54,072 nucleotides of DNA from Chitinophaga pinensis (GCA_945892775.1 CAMDDP010000018.1:1-54072); one strand, 5' to 3'. Shown: positions 9,073 through 19,473, counted from the first letter of the stretch. Notes: generated by a model from the letters alone, not told the origin. Made by a program: numbers and translations.

Positions 9073-9798
9073 ATGAACCAGCATAAAATAAAAATTCTAG
9101 CTTTTGGCGCTCATCCCGATGATGTGGAGTTAGGTTGTGGGGGAACTCTAATTAAGCATGCAACTCTTGGCCATTCGTTTGGAATTATTGATTTAACCAG
9201 GGGGGAATTGGGAACACGAGGTGCTCCACAAATACGACTACTTGAAGCAACGAAAGCGGCAAATATTATGGGGGCTGCTTTTCGTGAGAATCTAAATTTC
9301 AGAGATGGATTTTTTATAAATGATGAGCCCCATCAATTGGCTGTTATAAAAATGATTCGCAAATATCAGCCGGATATTGTTTTAGCCAATGCCTTTAATG
9401 ATCGCCATCCCGACCACCAAAGGGCGGCTCTTTTATTGCGCGATGCATGCTTTCTTTCTGGATTAGTAAAAATTGAAACAGATATTGATGGTCAAATACA
9501 GGAGGCTTGGAGGCCAAAATCGCTTTATCATTATATACAGGATTTAGATTTAACGCCTGATTTTGTAATAGACATATCAGATTTTGTTGAGAAGAAAATG
9601 CAAGCCATACTTTCATTCGATTCGCAATTTTATAATCCTAATAGTACTGAACCAAGTACTTACATATCAGGGTCAAATTTTCTTAACATATTTAAAAGCA
9701 GAATGCAATTGTTAGGAAAAAATATTGGTGTCCCTTATGCCGAAGGTTTTACATCAAATAAAATTATTGGAGTTGAAAATTTAGCTAATCTATTATAA
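9073..9798 (+). CDS. bshB1: Bacillithiol biosynthesis deacetylase BshB1
   Basis: BshB1 is a zinc hydrolase of the LmbE/PIG-L family that deacetylates GlcNAc-malate, the second step of bacillithiol synthesis. The 241-residue protein shows the family signature AHPDDVELGCGG near the N-terminus (His14 and Asp17 as probable zinc ligands) and the second motif DRHPDHQ (Asp114, and His115 as third ligand). The DLTRGELGTRG loop is typical of BshB1 and separates it from generic LmbE proteins. It follows trxB and the peroxidase gene with short gaps, so it may share their transcript. The other bacillithiol genes (bshA, bshC) are not in this window. Confidence 0.93.
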   Translation: MNQHKIKILAFGAHPDDVELGCGGTLIKHATLGHSFGIIDLTRGELGTRGAPQIRLLEATKAANIMGAAFRENLNFRDGFFINDEPHQLAVIKMIRKYQPDIVLANAFNDRHPDHQRAALLLRDACFLSGLVKIETDIDGQIQEAWRPKSLYHYIQDLDLTPDFVIDISDFVEKKMQAILSFDSQFYNPNSTEPSTYISGSNFLNIFKSRMQLLGKNIGVPYAEGFTSNKIIGVENLANLL

Positions 9799-9898
9799 TT
9801 TCTTAGTTGATTTTAGAATTGTTATTAATCAGTTCTAATGGTAATTAAGTTTTTTATAATCGTTATGAACAAATAGTTACAACAATGTGTTTTTAAGA

Positions 9899-9906
9899 TA
9901 CATTTG
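9899..9906 (+). promoter_or_regulatory. -7 box (TACATTTG) before a T9SS protein gene
   Basis: TACATTTG is an exact match to the Bacteroidota -7 consensus TAnnTTTG, 25 bp upstream of the ATG at 9932. No clear -33 element is visible at the expected distance. Confidence 0.4.
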
Positions 9907-9931
9907 AAATCTTAAAATCAATTTTTTACTA

Positions 9932-12900
9932 ATGAATAAATTCGGCAAACTATTTACAGCATCACTTGTGTCTTTAGCTTTTACTTTTAGTCATTGCTAT
10001 GCGCAAACAAGTTGGATTGATTTGATGAAAGATCCAACTGCAAATTTCTTTGATGTGCAAAAGGCTTTCAATGAATATTACACTGACTACGTGTTAACTC
10101 ATGGTAAAGAGTTAAAGGAGGAAAATGGAATCTTTAAAAAGAAAGAAAGAGAAAGTCAGTTTGAAGTTCCCGGCTTTGAACAATTTAAAAGGTGGGAGTG
10201 GTTTATGGAGCCTCGTGTTTCAATAACAGGCGAAAGATTCAATCCATCTATTGCTTATAGCGAATACCTAACAAAAGTAAAACCATTATTAAACCAATCG
10301 CGTTCATCAACTTGGTCATTAGTAGGTCCAACCACTCAAGTTCCAACAGACGGTGGAGCTGGGCGAATCAATTTTATTCGATTCATGCCCGGAAATATCA
10401 ATACCATATTTGCAGGGGCACCTGCTGGGGGACTATGGAAATCAACTGATGGTGGTACAACCTGGAGTACTAACACTGATGATTTGGCTGTAATTGGTTG
10501 TTCCGATTTAGCAATTAACCCAATTAATACTAATATAATGTACCTCGCTACCGGAGATGTTGACGCTGGTGACACCTATTCTGTGGGGGTGTTAAAATCT
10601 ATTGATGGTGGCGCTACTTGGAATACCACTGGATTATCTTTTCTTGTTAGCAGTTATGCAACCGTTAATCGTATTCTTATTAATCCTAATGATCCAACAA
10701 TTTTAATAGCCACCACAAGTAGTGGCATTTATAGAACTACAAACTCAGGTTCAAATTGGACGCATGTAGTAAGTACCGGTAATTTTAAAGATGCACAATT
10801 CAAACCAGGCGACCCCAGTATTGTGTATGCATCTTCCAATAAATTTTTTAAAAGTATTGATGGTGGCCTTTCATTTACCCAAGTTACATCTGGTTTGTCA
10901 ACCTCAGTTAACAGAATGGCCATTGCAGTTTCTGAAAACAATTCAAGTATTGTTTATGCGGTAGCTGCTAATACTTCAGATTACGGTTTGGAAGGATTTT
11001 ACCAATCAACTAATTCTGGAACAAGTTTTACTTTAATGAATAGCTCTTATGATATTCTTGGGTTTAATACTAATGGAACTGGAGGTGGAGGTCAAGGTTG
11101 GTACGATTTATCAATTGATGCTTCTCCATTAGATGCAAATACTGTTGTAGTTGGTGGAATTAGTACTTTCAAATCCTCCAATGGCGGTTCAACTTGGTCA
11201 ATTCATGGTGCGGGGTATGGTATTAATGCTAAAATTCACCCTGATGTTCACGAGGTAATATTTGCTCCTGGTACAAGTAATTGTTATGTTGGATGTGATG
11301 GAGGTGTTTTTAAAACCACTAATAATGGAAGCACTTTTTCAGATTTAAGCGATGGATTACAGATTGCACAATCTTATAGATTGTCGTGTGCTGCAACCAA
11401 TGCAAATATCAATATGTCGGGCTGGCAGGATAATGGAACCAATCGTTATAATTCAGGTGCATGGGAAGAGGTTTTAGGAGGTGATGGAATGGAAACTATT
11501 ATTTCATGGGCAAACTCTCAAATAATGTATGGCGAATTGTACTATGGCGAAATTTATAAATCAACCAATGGTGGAAACTCGTTTGGATTTAGTCCAATTG
11601 TTAATTCAAATGGAACGGCTGGAACCGAGGATGAAGATGGTGCATGGGTAACTCCTTATATTCAAGATCCTGTCAACTCTTCAATTTTATATGTTGGAAA
11701 AAGCAAGGTTTATAAATCAACCAATAGCGGAACTTCATTTACTGCTTTGGGTGCTGTTACAGCTGGCACTGGGAGTCTTAAGGCTTTGGCGGTTGCGCCT
11801 TCAAATACTAGTTATATTTATTGTTCAAAGAACGATCGTTTTTTTGCATCTATAAATGGCGGCACAGCATTCACAGACCGAACAGCAGGAATTCCCGTTT
11901 CATCCGGGGCAATTACATATATTGCAGTAAGTAATATTGACCCAAATAAAGTATGGGTAAGTTTATCTGGCTATTCAGCGGCAAATAAAGTAATGTATAG
12001 TAGTAATGCCGGACAAAACTGGAGCAATATTTCTACTGGCTTACCAAATGTGCCAGCTAATTGTATTGTTTATGTAAATGGAAGTAGTGCCAATTCACTT
12101 TATTGCGGAACCGATATCGGAGTTTTTTATCACGACGATAATACCGGAACCTGGATTGTTTATTCTGATGCTTTACCAAATGTGGTGATAGATGAACTAG
12201 AAATTCAATATGGAGCAAGTAAAATCCGTGCAGCCACCTTTGGTCGTGGAATTTGGGAATGTGATTTGTACTCAGCTTCGCTTTCGGCACCAACTGCTTC
12301 CTTTATATCCAATAATACAACGGGTTGTGCTCCTGTTACGCTTCAATATACAAGTACGAGCGCATTTGCTACTATTTACTCATGGGAGTTTCAAGGTGGA
12401 AATCCTTCTACTGCAACAACAAATACGGCGGCTGTGGTATATAGTATTCCTGGTGTTTACCAAGTGAAATTGGTAGTGACAAATGCACTTGGCATTGATT
12501 CAGTTATTCAGTCAAATTATATAACTGTTGGTCCATCAATTGGTGTAACTGCTACCCATAATAATGTTGTTTGCTTCGCTCAAAATAATGGAAGTGCTGT
12601 TGCATTAGTTACTGGGGGAACCGCTCCCTTTAGTTATGTTTGGTCTAATGGTCTCACCACTTTAAGTGTCAGTAATTTAGCAAGTGGCTCTTATACAGTA
12701 TCAGTTTCTGATGTATTGGGTTGCGTTGCATCCGTACAAGTTTCTATTACTCAACCAGCCACCTTACTTGGTACTATTGTTCTTACTGCTGATAATGGTA
12801 CAAACAGCGGTGCTATTAATCTTTCGCCACAAGGTGGAACAACTCCTTACAGCTACTTATGGTCGACAGGCGATATCACTCAGGATATTTCAGGATTAGT

Positions 12901-13237
12901 TGCAGGAAGTTATTCGGTAACTATTACTGATGCAAATGGTTGTATTAAAGTTGTAAATTCAACTGTTTCTTCTAGTGTTGGAGTTGAAGCTATTGATGAG
13001 GTTAATAATTGGTTGATTTATCCTAATCCTACGCATGAGTGGTTAACAATTGATGCGAGTAAGTTGATGTATGCTAAAATCACTCTTTATAATTTGGTGG
13101 GCCAACAGATTTCAATTCTAAAAATGGAAAACACCAATATTATTCAATTTAAAATGGCCGATTTACCCAATGGGGAATATTGGTTTAAAATTGAAACGGT
13201 GAAGGGTGTTGCTTATCGAAAAATTATGAAAAACTGA
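9932..13237 (+). CDS. Large T9SS-secreted protein with BNR-type repeats, PKD and SprB domains
   Basis: This 1101-residue secreted or surface protein starts with a signal peptide ending at CYAQ (residue 25). From about residue 150 to 770 it carries at least ten sialidase/VPS10-like repeats of the KSTDGGTTW type (for example near 168, 222, 267, 307, 414, 460, 545, 595 and 690), which predict a beta-propeller. A PKD domain (about 787-870) and two SprB-like repeats (about 872-945 and 948-1013, each with a GG..PYSYLWS core) follow. The C-terminus (about 1025-1101) is a type A T9SS sorting domain starting at IYPNPT. I see no sialidase Asp-box catalytic set, so the propeller is more likely for adhesion or binding than for hydrolysis. 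It ends 15 bp before a CDF transporter gene on the same strand. Confidence 0.88.
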   Translation: MNKFGKLFTASLVSLAFTFSHCYAQTSWIDLMKDPTANFFDVQKAFNEYYTDYVLTHGKELKEENGIFKKKERESQFEVPGFEQFKRWEWFMEPRVSITGERFNPSIAYSEYLTKVKPLLNQSRSSTWSLVGPTTQVPTDGGAGRINFIRFMPGNINTIFAGAPAGGLWKSTDGGTTWSTNTDDLAVIGCSDLAINPINTNIMYLATGDVDAGDTYSVGVLKSIDGGATWNTTGLSFLVSSYATVNRILINPNDPTILIATTSSGIYRTTNSGSNWTHVVSTGNFKDAQFKPGDPSIVYASSNKFFKSIDGGLSFTQVTSGLSTSVNRMAIAVSENNSSIVYAVAANTSDYGLEGFYQSTNSGTSFTLMNSSYDILGFNTNGTGGGGQGWYDLSIDASPLDANTVVVGGISTFKSSNGGSTWSIHGAGYGINAKIHPDVHEVIFAPGTSNCYVGCDGGVFKTTNNGSTFSDLSDGLQIAQSYRLSCAATNANINMSGWQDNGTNRYNSGAWEEVLGGDGMETIISWANSQIMYGELYYGEIYKSTNGGNSFGFSPIVNSNGTAGTEDEDGAWVTPYIQDPVNSSILYVGKSKVYKSTNSGTSFTALGAVTAGTGSLKALAVAPSNTSYIYCSKNDRFFASINGGTAFTDRTAGIPVSSGAITYIAVSNIDPNKVWVSLSGYSAANKVMYSSNAGQNWSNISTGLPNVPANCIVYVNGSSANSLYCGTDIGVFYHDDNTGTWIVYSDALPNVVIDELEIQYGASKIRAATFGRGIWECDLYSASLSAPTASFISNNTTGCAPVTLQYTSTSAFATIYSWEFQGGNPSTATTNTAAVVYSIPGVYQVKLVVTNALGIDSVIQSNYITVGPSIGVTATHNNVVCFAQNNGSAVALVTGGTAPFSYVWSNGLTTLSVSNLASGSYTVSVSDVLGCVASVQVSITQPATLLGTIVLTADNGTNSGAINLSPQGGTTPYSYLWSTGDITQDISGLVAGSYSVTITDANGCIKVVNSTVSSSVGVEAIDEVNNWLIYPNPTHEWLTIDASKLMYAKITLYNLVGQQISILKMENTNIIQFKMADLPNGEYWFKIETVKGVAYRKIMKN

Positions 13238-13252
13238 TAACGTAACGTTGGA

Positions 13253-14242
13253 ATGAATTTATTGAGTGGTAAAAAAGGATTGTTACAAATTTCTTTTGCA
13301 GTCAGTATTGTTTTGCTGGGGGCCAAATTTTTTTCATACTTTCTAACACATTCTAATATCATTTTATCTGATGCAATGGAGAGCATCATTAATGTGGTGG
13401 CAAGTGGATTTGCTGTATTTAGTGTGCATCTTTCTTCGCGGCCCAAAGATGAAAACCACCCTTATGGTCATGGCAAAATTGAATTTCTTGCAAGTATTAC
13501 TGAGGGGCTCCTGATTTTTATTGCTGGAGTTTTTATATTTATTAAGGCTGGTCAAAGTTTTTTTTTCAAGCCCGAAATTCAGGCCTTGGATGTTGGTTTA
13601 ATTGTTATTTCAGCCACTGCAGTAGTCAATTATATTTTAGGAAAAGTTTTGGTGCGGGAAGGAAAGAAAATGAATTCATTTTTGTTAGTTGCGGAAGGGA
13701 AACATTTGTTAAATGATAATTTGACAACGCTGGTAGGGGTAGCGGGAATAGTGTTGGTTGTGCTAACAGTGATGCCTGAGATTGATTCTATTTTTTCGTT
13801 ACTTCTTGCTATAATAATGCTTCGAAGTGGGTATCGAATTATTCGCCCATCTGTTGCGGCGCTTATGGATGAAGCTGATATTGATTTAATGAAAACCGTT
13901 ACCGAACATTTTACTCAAAACAGAAAAGATGATTGGATTGATGTACACAATATGCGTATTGTAAAATATGGTTCTGACCTTCACATTGATTGTCATGTTA
14001 CATTTCCATATTATTACAGCTTAACTGAAACTCACAATCTTGTCAATGATATTGAAGTTGTACTTCGCAAAAATTATCCACAAGAACTCGAAATATTTAT
14101 TCATGCTGATCCGTGCGTTCCTGCCGATTCGTGTTTTATATGTTTGAAGAATGATTGCGTTTGGCGTCAAAATCCATTTGTAAAAAAAATAGAATGGTCG
14201 CCCTCTTTACTTTCAATTAATAAGAAACATAATTTAAAATAG
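13253..14242 (+). CDS. Cation diffusion facilitator (CDF) family transporter
   Basis: The protein exports divalent metals (Zn, Fe, Mn or similar) in exchange for protons across the inner membrane. The 329 residues comprise a six-helix membrane domain (about 10-205) and a cytoplasmic ferredoxin-like domain. In helix 2 the usual DxxxHxxxD-like site reads Asp40-Ala-Met-Glu43-Ser-Ile-Ile-Asn47, so Glu and Asn replace His and Asp; helix 5 keeps His151-x3-Asp155. The HPYGHGKIE loop after helix 2 is conserved. The tail has four cysteines (ADPCVPADSCFICLKNDC), a possible extra metal site. The metal cannot be told from sequence. It lies 15 bp behind the T9SS protein gene, probably cotranscribed. Confidence 0.9.
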   Translation: MNLLSGKKGLLQISFAVSIVLLGAKFFSYFLTHSNIILSDAMESIINVVASGFAVFSVHLSSRPKDENHPYGHGKIEFLASITEGLLIFIAGVFIFIKAGQSFFFKPEIQALDVGLIVISATAVVNYILGKVLVREGKKMNSFLLVAEGKHLLNDNLTTLVGVAGIVLVVLTVMPEIDSIFSLLLAIIMLRSGYRIIRPSVAALMDEADIDLMKTVTEHFTQNRKDDWIDVHNMRIVKYGSDLHIDCHVTFPYYYSLTETHNLVNDIEVVLRKNYPQELEIFIHADPCVPADSCFICLKNDCVWRQNPFVKKIEWSPSLLSINKKHNLK

Positions 14243-14262
14243 TGAAGTAATTAATTTCTTGA

Positions 14263-16650
14263 TTATTTCTGAATCACCAACTTTTTAATTGTAAAATGAT
14301 TTTTTGAAATAACTTTTATTAAATAAATACCGTTATAAAATCCAGAGATATCTATTTCGCCAATCTTGTTATGGCTTTCAATTACTCTTCCTGCTAAGTC
14401 CATTATTTCAACAACATCACCTGATTTAAAGTAAGAACTTTGAATTTTAAAAGTGCCACTTGTTGGATTTGGATAGATCTGAAATTCTAAATTTGGTTCT
14501 TCAGTTGTAATTGTTGAACTCATTTTTGCAGTGTCAATTACTGTAAATAAATCAAGCCCTCCTTCCACAAGGTTGCCACTAATATTTAAATCAGCAGTGC
14601 TAATAATTAATTGCATATTAGCGGAAGGCTGCACAAAATCTTTAATTCTGAAATCATGATGCACCCATTGGCTCATTTGTGTAATATCAGAAATAGTATA
14701 TTCTACCAGTTTTATTGAGTCGCCATTGCTTATAAATACTTTTAAAGAATCGTTCGGCGCACTATTTCCTCCACCGTTATAAAACCAGCTGAAATAATTT
14801 ATTCTTGGGTCGTAACTTGCCTGTAAATTAAAAATAGGGGATGTTAAGATTGCAGTGCCACCATCAACATCATCATCGCCTGAATTGCCACCGCCATTGC
14901 CTGTAACAAAGCATTCTGAACCATAATCATTTAATACATCGGTTCCGGCATTACATTCAGTTGTTCCATTTAATGTTACTGCTGGCACATCACGAAGCCA
15001 GCCGCCTGTCGTTGCATTTCCACTGGCAATCCATCCGAAATCAAAAAAGAAATCATCATAATACCCTTTTGGTAATGCAATGGTTAGACCTGTTGTTGTT
15101 GGATTTAATTGTTGTGGTAAAGTGTTTCGGGTTTTATGACTCCAATCACCTGCATAAATAGAATAGCTGGAGGTATAAATTTGATTCAAGGCGGCAACAC
15201 CAGAAGCATCAGCTATAAAATTAAAATTGTATTGTGCGTTGTTAGTAATAAAAACATGGGCGTTTGGAATGGGTATACCCGTTGCTGAGTCAACAACAGT
15301 TATAGAAATATCAAAAGATATTTCCGGCACTAATTGAGCGTCCAGAACTATTGTTTGAGCACTATCCAACTGAATATTATAAATAACTTTAGTGTGGTAG
15401 CCAGGCTTTGAAAACTGAATATCAAATACACCTTCATTTAATATTCCGGTATTATAAATGCCAAGATAATTGGTTGAGTCAATGATAGATGATTGAACTA
15501 ATTCAACCTGAACTCCATTCAATAAAGCGGTAGTAAAAGTGTCTGTTACAACACCTTTAATTCGACACGCTTTTTGATAATTAACACCGAGTATAAATAA
15601 TCCACTTTGAATATCAGAAACAAGAATGTTTTTTGAAGGGAGGTAGGGATAAACCCCCCAATCACCATCATAACCACTTCCACTTAGAGGTGAAGTGTCA
15701 AAGTTGCCAGCCTGTATCATATTGCTTGGATCAGAAACATCAAAAATGACAACACCATCACGGTAATAACTGGTTACAGCAAAATCGTTGTTGTATAAAT
15801 GCACATTGTGAACCACGGAAGTACTTCCCGGATTTGATTGCACTAAATCTAATTCCGTAACATTTGAAAGGTCGGCAACATCATAAGCAGTAAGTGATGA
15901 ATTTGGTTTTTCATCAGTTGTAAAAACATAATTGTTGTTTGATGTTGGCCACGAATTATGTGTAAAAGCAAGCGGTGTTGTAATATTTTTTAACACCTGA
16001 AAATTTGTTTTATCTGAAACATTAATAATTGATAAATAGCCATTGTAAACTTCACTTGCCCACATTGTGTCGCCTCGAACAAAGGCATCGTGAATATAGC
16101 CGCCGTTGTACTGTGCAATGTATTGTGGGTTATCTGGGTCATTGTTTAAATCGAACATCATGGCACCCCTTTGAGATTGTGGAAGGGTGGCATAAGTGTT
16201 AAATCCAAAGAGATATAAAATTCCATTTTCATCAACCCAGCACGTGTGTGCTTTCTTTAGGTTATTACTAAAGAAATGATGGTAGGTAATGTTTGTATTT
16301 GGAAGATTTGTTAAATCTATAATTAACAATCCGCTGTCTTGCTCATTGGTTACATATGCATGGTGATTAAATGTTTTTATTTCTCGCCAAACAATGTTGC
16401 CTGATGTGGGTTGTGCGGATGGAATATTCACCACAACAACTGGATTAAAAGGGTCAGTTACATTAATGACCGAAACGCCTTGCCAGGTTCCAAGAAGGGC
16501 GTATTCGTTTCCAAAATCATCTACATAACCAAATAAACTGGAATAAGCATTGGTAAAATCCAATTGGCTTTTTAGCGTAAGATTAATATTTTGTGAAAAG
16601 GAAAGTTGTGTAAACACACTGAACACTAAGGATAGAATAATTTTTTTCAC
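14263..16650 (-). CDS. T9SS-secreted choice-of-anchor B family protein
   Basis: This 795-residue secreted protein has a signal peptide ending at LSFSQ (residue 20). Residues 20-360 form a propeller-like region with LVIVD-type repeats (GVSVINVTDPFNP, GLLIIDLTNLPN, GVVIFDVSDPSN), which is the choice-of-anchor B domain. Two carboxypeptidase-regulatory-like Ig folds follow (about 365-440 and 450-530), then an uncharacterised beta-rich segment, and a type A sorting domain from about 720 (IYPNPTSGTF). Function is unknown; such proteins are cell-surface or secreted. It is the last gene of a minus-strand run after guaA and a lipoprotein gene, 13 bp downstream of the latter. Confidence 0.85.
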   Translation of the reverse strand: MKKIILSLVFSVFTQLSFSQNINLTLKSQLDFTNAYSSLFGYVDDFGNEYALLGTWQGVSVINVTDPFNPVVVVNIPSAQPTSGNIVWREIKTFNHHAYVTNEQDSGLLIIDLTNLPNTNITYHHFFSNNLKKAHTCWVDENGILYLFGFNTYATLPQSQRGAMMFDLNNDPDNPQYIAQYNGGYIHDAFVRGDTMWASEVYNGYLSIINVSDKTNFQVLKNITTPLAFTHNSWPTSNNNYVFTTDEKPNSSLTAYDVADLSNVTELDLVQSNPGSTSVVHNVHLYNNDFAVTSYYRDGVVIFDVSDPSNMIQAGNFDTSPLSGSGYDGDWGVYPYLPSKNILVSDIQSGLFILGVNYQKACRIKGVVTDTFTTALLNGVQVELVQSSIIDSTNYLGIYNTGILNEGVFDIQFSKPGYHTKVIYNIQLDSAQTIVLDAQLVPEISFDISITVVDSATGIPIPNAHVFITNNAQYNFNFIADASGVAALNQIYTSSYSIYAGDWSHKTRNTLPQQLNPTTTGLTIALPKGYYDDFFFDFGWIASGNATTGGWLRDVPAVTLNGTTECNAGTDVLNDYGSECFVTGNGGGNSGDDDVDGGTAILTSPIFNLQASYDPRINYFSWFYNGGGNSAPNDSLKVFISNGDSIKLVEYTISDITQMSQWVHHDFRIKDFVQPSANMQLIISTADLNISGNLVEGGLDLFTVIDTAKMSSTITTEEPNLEFQIYPNPTSGTFKIQSSYFKSGDVVEIMDLAGRVIESHNKIGEIDISGFYNGIYLIKVISKNHFTIKKLVIQK

Positions 16651-16663
16651 TTTTTTTAAAAAT

Positions 16664-17902
16664 TTATTTTTCTTTTATCAATTTATTGTTCTTATACGAC
16701 AGAATAAATACATGTTTGTTTTCAATAAAATCTGTTGATAAATTTCCGTTCAAAATAACAGCTTGAAAATCATAATCAATACCTAATCCTTTAATTGGTT
16801 GTTGAATGTGTTCAAACCATTTGTCACCATATTGTTTCCATAAATGAGCAATGGATAAAATCAAATTATAACCTTGATAAGTATACTCATTGGGCCTTGA
16901 TGGATACTTGTTCGTATATTCGTTTTTAAATTGAATATTTCTTTTCAATGTATCATCTGTGTAAAAAGTAGTTGTAATATGAGTGTTTAATTTTTGCAAA
17001 TAATTTAATTGCAATGTTTCCATTTCGGTCCAGGTAGGCATTCCAAATAAAGTGATTTTATAATAATCAGTTAATTCAAATAGTTTTTTTGAAATGGAAT
17101 TTACAAACTCTTCATCAAAGCTTGGGATAATGACAATGTTGTTGTCAATAGATGTTAAATAATCAGTAATTTTAAATAAGTTGCTGTCACTTTTTTCAGT
17201 GAGTTCAATGACTTTTGATTTCAAAGCAGATTTAAAGTAATTGGCGTATTCTGATTCGCCTTTGTTATGGCGATAGAGTATAATAACTTTTTTATTGGGA
17301 TATTTTGTATTTATAAATAAAGCTAGCTGCTCACAGTGAGCTTTCAATCCGGCATTGGCTAAGACAAAGCTGGGATTGGCTGAAGCAATACTTTGGGAAG
17401 AAGAAAGAGGGGAGAAAATAACCTGTTTTTTTGGGGCAATTAGTTTGCTGGAAATAGCTAAGCCAACATTATTTATAGGCCCTATAACTACATCCGCATT
17501 TTTTACAGCCGTTGAATTCATAAAACTTATTATGCGGTTGGTATCTTTTTGTGAATCAAAAATGGTTAGGTTCAATTGAACGCCTGCACGGTCTAATGAA
17601 TCTAATGCAATTTGAAAACCACGCATGTACTCAAGGGCAAGATTAGAGCTGTTTCCAATGGAAATAATTTTAATTCCGATTGAATCAAAATTAATTTCAT
17701 TGGTAAAAAATGGAAGCAATAAAGCAACTCGCATTGCTCGCTTGTCATTTGTTTTTGGTGTGAAATTAATTTCGGGTTTTATTTTATTTGTTGTATCAAC
17801 TAAAAAAACTTGGTTGTCGTTCGGCCAAACGTGAGTGGTTTTGGAAGTTGTTGAACATCCAAGGGAAGAAAAAATAAAGAGTAGATAAAACAATTTAATC
17901 AT
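16664..17902 (-). CDS. Periplasmic-binding-protein-like (type 1 PBP) lipoprotein
   Basis: The product is a 412-residue lipoprotein with a lipobox ending LGC-S (Cys16). Residues 55-405 have the two-lobed fold of branched-chain amino-acid-type binding proteins: RVALLLPFF at the first strand, a NLALEYMRGFQIALDSL helix, ADVVIGPINN, and a late YTYQGYNLIL segment. No permease or ATPase of an amino-acid transporter is nearby, so transport is doubtful. It follows guaA by 29 bp. In relatives that I recall, the gene after guaA encodes a similar protein with LysM (peptidoglycan-binding) repeats at the front. Here only a 40-residue linker lies between the lipid anchor and the PBP domain. Function unknown; an envelope-related sensor is one possibility. 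Confidence 0.75.
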   Translation of the reverse strand: MIKLFYLLFIFSSLGCSTTSKTTHVWPNDNQVFLVDTTNKIKPEINFTPKTNDKRAMRVALLLPFFTNEINFDSIGIKIISIGNSSNLALEYMRGFQIALDSLDRAGVQLNLTIFDSQKDTNRIISFMNSTAVKNADVVIGPINNVGLAISSKLIAPKKQVIFSPLSSSQSIASANPSFVLANAGLKAHCEQLALFINTKYPNKKVIILYRHNKGESEYANYFKSALKSKVIELTEKSDSNLFKITDYLTSIDNNIVIIPSFDEEFVNSISKKLFELTDYYKITLFGMPTWTEMETLQLNYLQKLNTHITTTFYTDDTLKRNIQFKNEYTNKYPSRPNEYTYQGYNLILSIAHLWKQYGDKWFEHIQQPIKGLGIDYDFQAVILNGNLSTDFIENKHVFILSYKNNKLIKEK

Positions 17903-17931
17903 TATTTTATTTTTGATTCAAAATAATGAGA

Positions 17932-19473
17932 TTACTCCCATTCAATGGTTGCAGGGGGTTTGCTCGAGATATCATAAACCACTCGGTTAATTCCTTGCAC
18001 ACTATTTATGATGTCGTTACTTACCCGTGCTAAAAATTCGTAGGGCAAATGGCACCAATCTGCAGTCATTCCATCAGTTGATTCTACAGCACGTAACGCA
18101 ACCACATTTTCATAGGTGCGTTCATCACCCATTACACCCACTGATCGTACGGGCAACAAAATAACTCCTGCTTGCCACACTTTGTCATACAAGTTTTCTT
18201 TTTTCAAATGAGTAATAAAAATACTATCGGCCTCTTGAAGTATACGAATTTTTTCGAGGGTGATATCGCTGATAATTCTTATTGCTAAACCAGGTCCAGG
18301 AAAAGGATGGCGCTTAATAATATCATCAGGTAATTTTAATTCGCGGCCAACTCTTCGCACCTCATCTTTAAAAAGTAAGCGCAACGGTTCTAGTACTTGC
18401 ATATTCATTTCAGCAGGTAAGCCGCCAACATTGTGATGCGATTTTATGGTAACGGATGGTCCATGAACCGAAACTGATTCAATTACATCTGGATAAATTG
18501 TTCCTTGTGCCAGCCATTTTATTCCCTTTAAGCGTTGTGCCTCTTCATCAAACACCTCAATAAATAATCGACCAATAATTTTTCGTTTTGTCTCGGGGTC
18601 AACTACATCTTTTAGTTCACGAATAAATCTTTCTGAGGCGTCAATACCTTTAATATTCAGCCCCATTCCTTCATAGGCTTTCAGTACTTGTTCAAATTCA
18701 TTTTTGCGCAACAATCCATTGTTCACAAAAATGCAGTGAAGGTTTTTTCCAATAGCATTATGTATTAATCCTGCTGCAACAGTACTATCAACACCACCTG
18801 ATAAGGCAAGAATTACTTCATCATTTCCAACTTTGTTTTTTATTTGTTCAACAGTTGATTGAACAAACAATGTGGGAGTCCATGATTGATGGCAGCCACA
18901 AATGTTTACGCAAAAATTTCGAAGAATTTTTTTTCCTTCAATGGTGTGCGTTACTTCAGGATGAAACTGTATTCCATAAACCGGATAGGCATAAAAGTTA
19001 CCAGAGCTTCTGAAAGCCGCCACTGGAATACTTTCAGTATTAGCAATCAATTCAAAATAGTCAGGAATTTTTGCAATGGTATCAGCATGGCTCATCCAAA
19101 CCTGCGAATCGTGCTCCACATCTTTTAATAAAAGATCATCATCTTGAAAATAATGTAAATGTGCGCGGCCATATTCTCGCTTATTGCTTTTCACCACTTG
19201 TCCGCCACCAAGTTCGGCAATCAATTGTGCGCCATAACAAATTCCAAGTACAGGCTTTTTGCCGAGCAGTTCAGTAAGTTTTACAGAGGGAAAATCTTTA
19301 TCATGTACAGAGCAGGGGCTACCACTCAAAATAATTCCTTTCACGCTTTCATCAATTACTACTGCATTGTGGTAAGGGTAAATTTCGCAATAAATATTTA
19401 ACTCGCGAATGCGGCGTGCAATCAATTGAGTGTACTGAGAACCGAAATCAAGAATCAGTATTTTTTCTTCCAT
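17932..19473 (-). CDS. guaA: GMP synthase (glutamine-hydrolysing)
   Basis: GuaA converts XMP, glutamine and ATP into GMP, the last step of guanine nucleotide synthesis. The 513-residue protein has the class I glutamine amidotransferase domain first, with Cys79 in LGICYGAQ and the His-x-Glu of FHPEVTHT. The ATP-pyrophosphatase domain follows with the P-loop SGGVDST, then the dimerisation domain ending in KPPATIEWE. The length is standard. It heads a minus-strand run guaA, PBP-like lipoprotein, choice-of-anchor B protein. The start ATG lies just after an AT-rich spacer shared with the divergent PH-like gene. Confidence 0.98.
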   Translation of the reverse strand: MEEKILILDFGSQYTQLIARRIRELNIYCEIYPYHNAVVIDESVKGIILSGSPCSVHDKDFPSVKLTELLGKKPVLGICYGAQLIAELGGGQVVKSNKREYGRAHLHYFQDDDLLLKDVEHDSQVWMSHADTIAKIPDYFELIANTESIPVAAFRSSGNFYAYPVYGIQFHPEVTHTIEGKKILRNFCVNICGCHQSWTPTLFVQSTVEQIKNKVGNDEVILALSGGVDSTVAAGLIHNAIGKNLHCIFVNNGLLRKNEFEQVLKAYEGMGLNIKGIDASERFIRELKDVVDPETKRKIIGRLFIEVFDEEAQRLKGIKWLAQGTIYPDVIESVSVHGPSVTIKSHHNVGGLPAEMNMQVLEPLRLLFKDEVRRVGRELKLPDDIIKRHPFPGPGLAIRIISDITLEKIRILQEADSIFITHLKKENLYDKVWQAGVILLPVRSVGVMGDERTYENVVALRAVESTDGMTADWCHLPYEFLARVSNDIINSVQGINRVVYDISSKPPATIEWE

